DNA from: Bifidobacterium santillanense
GTDB lineage: Bacteria > Actinomycetota > Actinomycetes > Actinomycetales > Bifidobacteriaceae
Direction of reading: 5' to 3'
Assembly (NCBI RefSeq): GCF_018555385.1
Contig: NZ_JAFEJS010000005.1
Coordinates: 62,001-126,000, forward strand
Length of the DNA stretch: 64,000 bases
Position 1 is the stretch's first letter. Every line of letters begins with the position of its first letter. The notes beneath the pieces were generated by a model. The model did no database searches. It was not told the DNA's origin and saw only the letters and a program-made list of their open reading frames with translations. The position numbers and the translations under genes were made by a program. Of this stretch, positions 30,931 to 38,167 are shown one piece after another.

Positions 30931-32037
30931 ATGAACCCCATGAACTTCCTCATGTCATTGCTCCGACCCGTCGAATGGGTCATCGCCCAACTCCTCACCC
31001 TCATCCACGCGCAGTTCGTCGCGCTCGGCATGCCCGACGGACCGGGCCTCGCCTGGTGCCTCGCCGTCATGTGCCTGGTCGTCGTCATCCGCGTGTGCCT
31101 GATCCCGCTGTTCGTCTGGCAGATGCGCGGCATGCGCGCGATGCAGGCCATCGGACCCGAGATGCAGCGCATCCAACGCAAATACGCCTCGCGCACCGAT
31201 CCGCGCTCGCGCGAGGCGATGCAGCGCGAGATGATGGCCCTGCAGCGCGAGCACGGCGCCAACCCGCTCGGCTCGTGCGTGCCCGCGATGATCCAGGCGC
31301 CGATCCTGTGCTCCCTGTACTACGTGCTGCAGTCCCTGCCCGCCATCGCCTCCGGCGCGGCCGAACCGTTGGGCGGCATGGGCCGTGCGCTCGCCGGCGA
31401 CGTCGAATCGTCGTCGATCCTTGGCGTCGCGCTGTCCGACTCGTTCGGCACGGCCGGCGATCCCGCGTCCCGCATCGTCATCGGCGCGGTCGTCGCGCTG
31501 ATGTGCGTCACCCTGTTCTCGATGCAGTGGATCCTCATCCACCGCAACACGCCGAAGGACGCGATGGACTCGCCCCAGTTCCGCACGCAGAAGATGACCG
31601 CGTTCGTCTTCCCGGCCATCTACGTGGTCTCCGGTGCGACGTTGCCGTTCGGCGTGCTGCTCTACTGGATGACGAACAACCTGTGGAACCTCGCCCAGAC
31701 GCTCGTGCAGCTGCGCCTGTTCCCGACGCCCGGCTCCGTCGCCGGCGAACGCAAGTCCGCGCGCGACCATGCGCGTGAGAACGCGCGTCGCGTGGCCGCC
31801 GGACTCCCGTCGATCGAGGAGGAGCGGGCCGCAGCGGCGCGCGCCGTCGCCCAGGCGCGACGCGACAGGGAGGCTCGCCGTCCGGCCCGTACCGCGGCGC
31901 CGCATGATGCCGCCGCCCGCCACGACACGACGCCGGACCGCGATTCCGGCCTGCGCCGCGATGCGCAGCCGAACCGCGGGACCGCGACGCGCCGTATCAC
32001 CCGGCGTCGCGTGACGGCTAAACCCCGCCGCCGCTAG
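30931..32037 (+). CDS. YidC/Oxa1-family membrane insertase (second copy type)
   Basis: A 368-residue protein with five membrane segments in the YidC arrangement. The functional arginine of the hydrophilic groove is seen in VVVIRVCLIPLFV (about residue 54), followed by the cytoplasmic helical hairpin (QRKYASRTDPRSREAMQREM) and MIQAPILCSLYYVLQ. There is no large periplasmic domain, so it is the Gram-positive type, with a basic Arg-rich tail from about 270. It is not beside rnpA/rpmH, where the main yidC usually lies, so it may be a paralogue. Substrates are unknown. Confidence 0.82.
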   Translation: MNPMNFLMSLLRPVEWVIAQLLTLIHAQFVALGMPDGPGLAWCLAVMCLVVVIRVCLIPLFVWQMRGMRAMQAIGPEMQRIQRKYASRTDPRSREAMQREMMALQREHGANPLGSCVPAMIQAPILCSLYYVLQSLPAIASGAAEPLGGMGRALAGDVESSSILGVALSDSFGTAGDPASRIVIGAVVALMCVTLFSMQWILIHRNTPKDAMDSPQFRTQKMTAFVFPAIYVVSGATLPFGVLLYWMTNNLWNLAQTLVQLRLFPTPGSVAGERKSARDHARENARRVAAGLPSIEEERAAAARAVAQARRDREARRPARTAAPHDAAARHDTTPDRDSGLRRDAQPNRGTATRRITRRRVTAKPRRR

Positions 32038-32089
32038 TTCCTTCGTCCCGGGCGTCTCGCCGGGCCGTCGCGGTCACACCGACTCGTGA

Positions 32090-32130
32090 GTGGCTCCCCT
32101 CGCCGAGGCGGACTAGGGGAGGGGAGCCAC
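32090..32130. terminator. Bidirectional terminator between yidC-like gene and GNAT gene
   Basis: GTGGCTCCCCTC (32090-32101) and GAGGGGAGCCAC (32119-32130) form a perfect 12-bp stem with a 17-base loop between two convergent genes. Confidence 0.8.
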
Positions 32131-32154
32131 GAGGTACGCGCCTTTACCGTCCCC

Positions 32155-32775
32155 CTACCGCACCGGCAGCAGGTCGGACGGGCGTTCGGCGGCGTAGCGT
32201 CGGCGCTCCAGCTCCTCGCCCTCCTCGCGTTCGACGATCTCGGCGGCGATGCGGTCCATGAGCGTCTTGATCGGCGCCCGGTAGATCACCTCGTCGAACC
32301 AACGGTCGTTGCGTTCGACGGCGTTGGCCTCGCGGTCGACCTCCCTGAAGCCGAGCGATTCGTACATATGGCGTGCGCGCAGGTTGAACGACCACACCTT
32401 GACGGTGATGCTCTTCGCCATGAGCTGTTCGGCGGCGAGACGGATGCCGAGCTTCATCGCCTGGCTGCCGTAGCCGCGGCCCTGGAAGTACGGGCCGACG
32501 AGGATGCCCATCACGGGGTCACGGTCCGGATCCTCGCATCCCCAGGCGGCGATGTGTCCGATCGGGCTGCCGGCGGGATCGAGGATGGTGCGGCCGAAGC
32601 GATGGTCGTCGTCGATGTCGCTCCAGGCGTGGAACTGCTCGTCCACGGTGGCGGCGGGCAGGGCGTCGACGCTGGTGCGGCACCCGTCGGCGATGGCGTG
32701 GTCGTTCCACCATTGCTCGAGCAGCGGATAGTCGGATGGTTCGGTCTTGCGCAAGGTAACGGCGTTGTCTGTCAT
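32155..32775 (-). CDS. GNAT-family acetyltransferase (RimJ/RimL-like)
   Basis: A 206-residue acetyltransferase. The acetyl-CoA loop reads PYFQGRGYGSQAM (about residues 115-127) and the C-terminal part has FNLRARHMYESLGF, typical of the RimJ/RimL branch that acetylates N-termini or small amines. The ATG at 32775 has AAGGGAG 6 bases upstream on the minus strand; the longer open frame to 32844 has no such site. The substrate is unknown. Confidence 0.85.
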   Translation of the reverse strand: MTDNAVTLRKTEPSDYPLLEQWWNDHAIADGCRTSVDALPAATVDEQFHAWSDIDDDHRFGRTILDPAGSPIGHIAAWGCEDPDRDPVMGILVGPYFQGRGYGSQAMKLGIRLAAEQLMAKSITVKVWSFNLRARHMYESLGFREVDREANAVERNDRWFDEVIYRAPIKTLMDRIAAEIVEREEGEELERRRYAAERPSDLLPVR

Positions 32776-33165
32776 GATGACTCCCTTCGCGGCCATTCTA
32801 GGTCCGGCGCGGGGTGCGACCGGCGGTGTTAACCGGCAATTCACACGTCACGGCGCGCAGAGAACGGTTCTCAATAAGAGACGTGTGAGCCCCGCCCTTC
32901 CGCCAAACGCACATCGCCGTATCGGGATCGGCCATTTTCCGGTGATTGTCGCGCATGTGCGATTGTGCGGCTTTGTGCGTATGGTGCGCACGTTCGTTAT
33001 CGAGAACGATTCTCTGCGCGGGGGATGGGCGGCGACCCTCTAACTGTTATGCTCCCGACCTTGACAGTTGCCGCAAATCGTTATACTGTTATGTATAACA
33101 GCTAAACAGCTGGGACGCCGCGGCGATATGCGGCACGACCATCACCGCATCACAGGGAAAGGGGC
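32776..33165. promoter_or_regulatory. Divergent intergenic region with two matching palindromes
   Basis: About 390 bases between the GNAT gene and the GntR gene hold no credible ORF. GAGAACGGTTCTC lies at 32860-32872 and GAGAACGATTCTC at 33002-33014, 142 bases apart. They look like operators and are loosely reminiscent of Fur/Zur-family boxes, but the regulator is not identified. The GntR promoter lies at the right end. Confidence 0.6.
33061..33101 (+). promoter_or_regulatory. Promoter and operator of the first GntR gene
   Basis: A -35 TTGACA (33061-33066) and a -10 TATACT (33082-33087, spacer 15) are followed by the palindrome CTGTTATGTATAACAG (33086-33101; 7-base arms, 2-base centre), which overlaps the -10. 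A regulator bound here would block the promoter. A closely similar sequence sits before the second GntR gene. Confidence 0.75.
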
Positions 33166-33169
33166 ATGA

Positions 33170-33547
33170 ATGAAGCTGATCATCTCATCCGTGTCCGGCG
33201 AACCCATCTACGAGCAGATCAAGACCCAGATACGCGACGCGGTCCTGAACGGCGAGCTCAAGGCAGGGGAGGGGCTTCCCTCCCTGAGGAAGCTCGCCAA
33301 GGAGCTGCGCATCTCCGTCCTCACCGTCACCAGGGCGTACAACGAACTGGCCGACGAGGGCGTCGTGCGCAACATCCAGGGCAAGGGCACGTTCGTCATG
33401 GACAAGGGCAACGAGCTGATGATGCGTCAGCTCGAGACCCAGGTCCGCGGGAGCCTCGCCGAGGCGGCGAAAGCGGCCAAGGCGGCCGGCATCCCGCTCG
33501 AACGTCTGGGGGAGATGCTCGCGGAGGAGTACGACAAGACGCAATGA
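33170..33547 (+). CDS. GntR-family regulator, YtrA type
   Basis: A 125-residue transcription factor. The winged helix spans about residues 8-75 (YEQIKTQIRDAVLNGEL, LPSLRKLAKELRISVLTV, GKGTFV), and only about 45 residues follow. This short C-terminus without a ligand domain is the mark of the YtrA subfamily, which usually represses an adjoining ABC transporter and responds to cell-envelope stress. The ABC pair begins 89 bases downstream. The start is ATG 33170; an ATG at 33166 is out of frame. Confidence 0.88.
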   Translation: MKLIISSVSGEPIYEQIKTQIRDAVLNGELKAGEGLPSLRKLAKELRISVLTVTRAYNELADEGVVRNIQGKGTFVMDKGNELMMRQLETQVRGSLAEAAKAAKAAGIPLERLGEMLAEEYDKTQ

Positions 33548-33636
33548 TCGGCCCGTTCGTCCCGCAGCCGGCCGGCCCGTCGGTCGATGACGGTCGGACG
33601 TCCCACGGAACGGACGGCATATGAAAGGAGATGGCG

Positions 33637-34737
33637 ATGTCCGGCAAGCAGTCAGTCATCGCATCCGATACGACGGCCCGCATCCGCGCGGCGGCAGACA
33701 TGGCCCTGTCCGTCACCGGCGTGGGCAAGCACTACGATTCCGGGTTCACGCTCGACGACGTGACCTTCGACCTGCCGAAGGGCTACATCATGGGGCTCGT
33801 CGGCCCCAACGGCGCCGGCAAATCGACCCTCATCAGGCTCATCCTCAACACGGTCCGGCGCGACCGCGGCGAGATCCGCATCCTCGGACGCGACAACATC
33901 GCCGACGAGGAATGGGCCAAGGAACGGCTCGGCGTCGTCTTCGACTCGTCGTACCTCATCGAATACTGGCGCGTGTCGAAGGTCGGCCGCGCGATGGCCG
34001 ACATGTACGACGCGTGGAACCAGCGGGCGTTTGACGGCTATCTCGTCCGCTTCGGCCTCGACCCGAGGAAGAGAGTCAGGGAGCTCTCCCGCGGCATGCG
34101 GATGAAGCTCATGCTCGCCGTCGCCCTGAGCCACGACGCGCGTCTGCTCATCCTCGACGAGCCGACCGCCGGCCTCGACGTGCTCGCCCGAGACGGGCTC
34201 ATGGACATCCTGCGCGACTATGTCGCCGACGGCGAGCGCAGCGTTCTGTTCTCCACGCACATCACCGACGACCTCGAACGCGCGGCCGACCTCATCACCT
34301 ACATCACCGGCGGGAGGCTCTACTACACCGGTCCGAAGGACGAGTTCGAGGACTCGTTCCGCATCGTCAAGGGCGGTCCCGACGACTTCGACGGCGCCGT
34401 CGCGTCCGCGTCCGTCGGCGTCCACCGCTACGGGACGGGATTCGACGCGCTGGTCCGCGCCGAGGACGTCGCGCGGTTCATGGGCGGTGCCGGGGAGCGG
34501 GCCGGGGTCGACGGTTCCGGACGATCCGGACTCGTCGTCGAGCCGGCGTCCATCGACGACATCATCAGACTCACCAACACGCACGCCGCCGGCGACGGAT
34601 TCGGGCCTGCGGGCGACGCGGCGGCATCCGGCGTGGATGCCGCGGGCGTTACGGACATCGCGAGCGGCGCGGCGGTTTCCGGTATGGATGCTGTGGGCGT
34701 TACGGCCGTCGCAAACGGAAAGGAGACGGGGCGATGA
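33637..34737 (+). CDS. ABC transporter ATP-binding protein
   Basis: A 366-residue ATPase of the exporter-like DrrA/YtrB kind. Walker A is GPNGAGKST (about 56-64), the signature LSRGMRMKL (about 150), and Walker B LLILDEPTAGLD (about 170). Beyond the ATPase core is a variable tail that ends with two imperfect copies of a 17-residue Ala/Gly/Val unit (SGVDAAGVTDIASGA, then SGMDAVGVTAVANG). ATG 33637 has correct spacing from AAAGGAG; ATG 33631 abuts it. It overlaps the permease gene by ATGA. Confidence 0.9.
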   Translation: MSGKQSVIASDTTARIRAAADMALSVTGVGKHYDSGFTLDDVTFDLPKGYIMGLVGPNGAGKSTLIRLILNTVRRDRGEIRILGRDNIADEEWAKERLGVVFDSSYLIEYWRVSKVGRAMADMYDAWNQRAFDGYLVRFGLDPRKRVRELSRGMRMKLMLAVALSHDARLLILDEPTAGLDVLARDGLMDILRDYVADGERSVLFSTHITDDLERAADLITYITGGRLYYTGPKDEFEDSFRIVKGGPDDFDGAVASASVGVHRYGTGFDALVRAEDVARFMGGAGERAGVDGSGRSGLVVEPASIDDIIRLTNTHAAGDGFGPAGDAAASGVDAAGVTDIASGAAVSGMDAVGVTAVANGKETGR

Positions 34738-35528
34738 GCAGCATGACCGATAATGCGATCGGAACGGCCGGTACGGCCGGCGTGGCCACGCGTGGAGAAA
34801 CGGACACGGGGAGACACGACGCAGTGCATACCGTCCGCAAGGCGTTCCTCATGGACTGGCACAAGCTCACCTCCCAGGGGTGGGCGTGGATCCCGCTGCT
34901 GGTGATCGGCATGCCGGCGCTGGCTGTGGGCATCGCGTGGGTCGGCTGGGATGGTTCGCTCTCGGGCATCTACGGCTCGATCTCGTACGTGTACATCTTC
35001 GTCATGACCTACCCGTTCATGTACGAGCAGCAGGGGCATGGCGAGGCGATGAACGGCGTCATACCCGTCGACCGCGCGCATCAAGTGGTCGCCCGGTATC
35101 TGATGATGTTCGTCTCGGTCGTGCTGATGGTGTCCTCCTACCTGCTTACATGGGCGGGAATGACCGCAATCGGGTTGACGGGCGCCGCCGATGCCATCCC
35201 GAACGCCCTCGGGTTCATGTGGGGGTATCTGATTCTCGAGTCCGTGCTCTGTCCGTTGCTGTACCGCTTCCCGATTCAGAAGGCGTTCGTCTGGGTCATG
35301 GTCGTCGCCCTGGCGGTCCTCTTCACGGCGGTTGCCACCTTCATCTCGGCATCGGCGGTGATTCCCTCCGACGTGGTCGATGGCGTGCTCGGCGCAATCG
35401 GTTCGTTCGGCAACACGCTGACGGCCCGTCCGATGCTCCTCGCCGCGTTTGGCGTCGTCACCGCCGCGATCGCGCTCGCCGTCTCGTACCGTCTCTCCCT
35501 GCGCATCTACCAGGACAAGGAGCTGTAG
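34734..35528 (+). CDS. ABC-2-type permease
   Basis: A 264-residue membrane protein with about six hydrophobic spans, beginning near residue 45 (SQGWAWIPLLVIGM), after a soluble N-terminus. It follows the ATPase with a 4-base overlap and must be its membrane partner. The pattern (MTYPFMYEQQGHGEAMNGVIPVDR near the first loop) is that of ABC-2 permeases that often accompany YtrA-type regulators. The transported substrate is not known; defence against a membrane-active compound is one possibility. Confidence 0.85.
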   Translation: MSSMTDNAIGTAGTAGVATRGETDTGRHDAVHTVRKAFLMDWHKLTSQGWAWIPLLVIGMPALAVGIAWVGWDGSLSGIYGSISYVYIFVMTYPFMYEQQGHGEAMNGVIPVDRAHQVVARYLMMFVSVVLMVSSYLLTWAGMTAIGLTGAADAIPNALGFMWGYLILESVLCPLLYRFPIQKAFVWVMVVALAVLFTAVATFISASAVIPSDVVDGVLGAIGSFGNTLTARPMLLAAFGVVTAAIALAVSYRLSLRIYQDKEL

Positions 35529-35566
35529 CGCGACCGGGCCCCGGCATTCGCCATATGTTCCATGAC

Positions 35567-35598
35567 AAGGCTCCCCGTCCGATCGGACGGGGAGCCTT
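35567..35598 (+). terminator. Terminator after the GntR-controlled ABC operon
   Basis: AAGGCTCCCCGTCC and GGACGGGGAGCCTT form a perfect 14-bp stem with a GATC loop, 38 bases after the permease stop. The next bases are TCGCG, so the T-tract is minimal. Confidence 0.8.
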
Positions 35599-35629
35599 TC
35601 GCGTTCGGGGCTCTCGGCGGAACATTGTC

Positions 35630-36020
35630 GCCACTGAGCGGCATTTATGTCTCTCCAGTGGACCGCCGGAGAGAGGTTGTTGCCGCTGGGTGGTGCCTAT
35701 CTCTCGCTGGGGTCCGCCGGGCGAGCGGTCGATGCCACCGGGTGGCACTTATGTCTCGCTAGAGGACCGCCGGGCGAGCGGTCGATGCCACCGGGTGGCT
35801 CTTATGTCTCTCCGGGGTCGCTAGGCGAGTGGTCGCCGCCGCCGAGTGGCACTTATCTCTCGCTGGGGGCCGCTGGGCGAGTGGTTGTCACCACCGGGTG
35901 GCACTTATCTCTCTCTAGGGGGCTGCTGAGTGAGCGGTTGTTGCCGCCGGCAGGCGCCTGTCTCTCGCTAAGGGCTCCCTGAGCGGACGGTCTTCGCCGC
36001 GGCGTGGCGGTTTTCTCTCG
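35630..36020. repeat. Array of about 7.5 imperfect 52-bp palindromic repeats
   Basis: A unit with a core like GTGGCACTTATGTCTCGCT recurs with TAT anchors at 35646, 35698, 35750, 35803, 35854 and 35906, then decayed copies near 35959 and 36011. Steps are 51-53 bases. Within units, GGTGGCA and TGCCACC, and ACCGC and GCGGT, are inverted, so each unit can fold. The period is not a multiple of 3 and no frame is conserved, so it is not coding. The array fills the gap between the two GntR modules. Confidence 0.85.
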
Positions 36021-36076
36021 GAAGGGTGGCATTCCGGGTTCGCGGGATGGCATTTGGTCGACTATGGCCGGCAATG

Positions 36077-36099
36077 TGTTATAGTTGATATGTAACAAT
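36077..36099 (+). promoter_or_regulatory. Operator-like sequence before the second GntR gene
   Basis: TGTTATAGTTGATATGTAAC and two following bases (36077-36098) align almost base for base with the operator at 33080-33101. They share TTATA, then T, ATATGTA or TATGTATA, and AACA. A TATAGT -10 candidate (36080-36085) lies inside it, 43 bases before the ATG. This suggests auto-regulation and possible cross-regulation. Confidence 0.65.
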
Positions 36100-36128
36100 T
36101 CGAATGATCGGAAAGGAGGGGAGGCGGC

Positions 36129-36668
36129 ATGCCGATGATTATCGAAATCGACCAAAGTGATGGTGCACCGCTCTACGAGCAGCTGCGACGCCAGATCGTC
36201 GCGGCGATCGCCAACGGCGGCCTCGCGCCCGGTGACCGGCTGCCGAGCGTGCGGTCGCTGGCCGTAGACCTCGGCATCAACCTGCACACCGTCAACAAGG
36301 CGTACGCGATGCTGCGCGACGACGGCTACATCACCATGCGTCGCGGGTCCGGCGCGGCGGTCGCCGCACCCGTCATGTCGACGACGGCCGGCGCGCGGCG
36401 GACCGGGACGCTCGATGCATCCGACGGCGGCCCGAGCGGTCACGTCGCGGAGCGTCTGACGGGGGAGCTGCATCGTCTCATCCTCGAGCACAAGGCCCTG
36501 GGCGGCGACGCGGCGTCGTTCCTCGACATGGCGCGGTCGCAGTGCGAACGGGTGTATGAAGGGCGGACCGGCGGAACGGCCATCGCCCGCGCAGGGGGAA
36601 CGATCATGACCGATACCGCCGATGAGTTCCAGCGGACCGTTACCCCGCAGAAGGAGGGACGGCCATGA
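36129..36668 (+). CDS. GntR-family regulator with short C-terminal extension
   Basis: A 179-residue regulator. The winged helix (about 8-77) shows APLYEQLRRQIVAAI, LPSVRSLAVDLGINLHTV and NKAYAMLRDDGYI, closely similar in layout to the YtrA-type protein 3 kb upstream. The remaining 100 residues are not a known ligand domain. A strong AAAGGAGGGG precedes the ATG. Its ATGA overlaps a 22-codon ORF, which leads into a DUF1648 membrane gene; that gene is the likely target of regulation. Confidence 0.88.
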   Translation: MPMIIEIDQSDGAPLYEQLRRQIVAAIANGGLAPGDRLPSVRSLAVDLGINLHTVNKAYAMLRDDGYITMRRGSGAAVAAPVMSTTAGARRTGTLDASDGGPSGHVAERLTGELHRLILEHKALGGDAASFLDMARSQCERVYEGRTGGTAIARAGGTIMTDTADEFQRTVTPQKEGRP

Positions 36669-36733
36669 CACAAAGGCCCGGTGGCTCCCGTGAATCGACC
36701 GAATCCGACAGCGAAGCGAGTGGGAGAAAATGA
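36665..36733 (+). CDS. 22-residue coupled ORF
   Basis: ATG 36665 lies 6 bases after AAGGAGGG (36651-36658), one of the strongest ribosome sites in the window. The ORF overlaps the GntR stop by ATGA and its TGA overlaps the next ATG (TGATG at 36731-36735). The peptide begins MTQRPGGSRESTES and is polar, ending SGRK. It may act as a translational coupler or a small functional peptide; no family is known to me. Confidence 0.55.
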   Translation: MTQRPGGSRESTESDSEASGRK

Positions 36734-37878
36734 TGAATAATGCGATGACCATCTGGACGATGGTGATGTGGGTGCTGCTGCCGGTGCTGGTCACGGTCTC
36801 CGTGGCGGTCGCGCCGTGGGTGACTGACCGGCGCGAGGTGTTCGGCGTGACCGTGCCGCCGTCCGCGTTCGCCGACGAACGCATCCTCGGGCTGCGCAGG
36901 AACTATGCGGCGTCCGTCGGATGCCTCGGCGGCATGTTCGTGCTGGCGAGTCTCGGCGTATGGCGGGGGTTCGGCCTGACCGCGGCGCTCTGGGTCGTGT
37001 CGCTCGCCTCGGTTCTGATCACGGTGATCGGATTCGTCCGGCTGCAACGGTGCCGGCGCGAGGTGCTCGCGATCAAGGCCGAACGCGGATGGCGGGCGGA
37101 CGCCGGCTCCCGCTGCATCGCCGTGATCGACGGGTCGTTGCCGAAACCGCTCTCGCCGTGGTGGGATCTCGTCTACGTCGCGATCATCGCGGCGACGGTC
37201 GCCGTCGGATATCTGGGCTACGACGGCATGCCGCAGCGCGTGCCGATGCACACGGACATGGCCGGCGTCGTCGACGGCTGGGCCGACAAGAGCCCTCTCG
37301 TGATCTGGTTCGCGCCGGCCTATGAGCTCGTCCTCGCCATCGTGATGACGATTGCCCACATCGCCATCCTCAACGCGAAACGGCCGATCGATCCGCGCCG
37401 GCCCATGGACTCGGCGTGGGGATACGCCGTGATGATGCGCGCATGGAGCGTCTACACGCTCATCGTCGGCGTCGTCGTGACGTTGGGCATCGGCATGGCC
37501 GTCCAGCTCGGCGTGCTCGGGCTGGTCCCGTTGGGTGCCGTCGGCCTCATCGGCATGCTCGTCGCCGTGCTCGCACTGGTCGGCTGTCTTGTGGTCGCCC
37601 TGTTCTACGGCCAGAACGGATCACGGCTCGTCGAACGGGACGGATCGGCGGCCGGTGAGATGGATGGGTCCGATGCGGACGACGACGCGATGTCCTATGA
37701 CGATGACCGCTACTGGTGCTGGGGAGTGCTCTACGTCAACCGCGACGACCCGGCCGTCTGGGTCCCCAAGCGCTTCGGCGTCGGCTGGACCGTCAACCTC
37801 GCCCGGCCGAGCGTGTGGGTCGGCATCGTCGCGCTCATCGTCCTCTCTGTGGCGGGCATCACGCTGCCGCTGATGTAG
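36733..37878 (+). CDS. DUF1648/DUF5808 membrane protein (SdpI-like region)
   Basis: A 381-residue protein with about eight membrane spans. The segment PQRVPMHTDMAGVVDGWADKS is the DUF1648 signature, found also in SdpI-type immunity proteins. Near the C-terminus, RYWCWGVLYVNRDDP and VPKRFGVGWTVN match the DUF5808 pattern. ATG 36733 is 6 bases after GGGAG; ATG 36730 is closer than usual. The association with a GntR regulator is common for this family. Function in envelope-stress or peptide immunity is inference only. Confidence 0.8.
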   Translation: MNNAMTIWTMVMWVLLPVLVTVSVAVAPWVTDRREVFGVTVPPSAFADERILGLRRNYAASVGCLGGMFVLASLGVWRGFGLTAALWVVSLASVLITVIGFVRLQRCRREVLAIKAERGWRADAGSRCIAVIDGSLPKPLSPWWDLVYVAIIAATVAVGYLGYDGMPQRVPMHTDMAGVVDGWADKSPLVIWFAPAYELVLAIVMTIAHIAILNAKRPIDPRRPMDSAWGYAVMMRAWSVYTLIVGVVVTLGIGMAVQLGVLGLVPLGAVGLIGMLVAVLALVGCLVVALFYGQNGSRLVERDGSAAGEMDGSDADDDAMSYDDDRYWCWGVLYVNRDDPAVWVPKRFGVGWTVNLARPSVWVGIVALIVLSVAGITLPLM

Positions 37879-37934
37879 ACCGACCGGATGGGCCGATGTC
37901 GATGTCGATGTTGATCGATCGGCGTGGGCCCGAC

Positions 37935-38044
37935 GGAACGATACGGAGGTTTCGAACGTCGGAGGTCTGCGTGTCGTTTCATATCCGGTCGGGGAAATGG
38001 AACGACACGCAGGTATGAGACCGTCGAAACCTCCGTGTCGTTCC
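37935..38044. repeat. Long inverted repeat with 48-base arms
   Basis: Arms at 37935-37982 and 37997-38044 are about 80 percent complementary around a 14-base loop. The outer and inner ends of each arm carry versions of the same submotif GGAACGACACGGAGG, which therefore occurs four times (near 37935, 37970, 37999 and 38030) in alternating orientation. No ORF is present. It lies between a DUF1648 gene and convergent thrC, next to a separate terminator. Confidence 0.85.
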
Positions 38045-38084
38045 ATGCCGTGCTGCACGGCCTCGTATGGGTCTCGAATACGGA

Positions 38085-38112
38085 GAAACCCCCGCCGTCG
38101 TGCGGGGGTTTC
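38085..38112. terminator. Bidirectional terminator before the thrC 3' end
   Basis: GAAACCCCCGC (38085-38095) and GCGGGGGTTTC (38102-38112) form a perfect 11-bp stem with a 6-base loop, 55 bases beyond the thrC stop on the minus strand. Confidence 0.8.
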
Positions 38113-38167
38113 GCGCGAAAATGAGGCCGGCGTCACGCCGGAATCCCGTGATTCGACGTCTCCGACG

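Noticed and set aside
32747-33043. 98-codon plus-strand ORF before the GntR gene
   Set aside because: It overlaps the start of the GNAT gene on the other strand, has no ribosome site and shows no domain; it contains the two palindromes.
33086-33101. Terminator hairpin
   Set aside because: The palindrome is AT-rich, overlaps a -10 box and has no T-tract; an operator fits better.
35647-35982. 111-codon ORF through the 52-bp array
   Set aside because: The repeat period is not a multiple of three, so the frame shifts at each unit and no peptide repeat is kept; there is no ribosome site.
35630-36020. CRISPR array
   Set aside because: Units are contiguous and imperfect with no constant repeat and unique spacers, and no cas genes are nearby.
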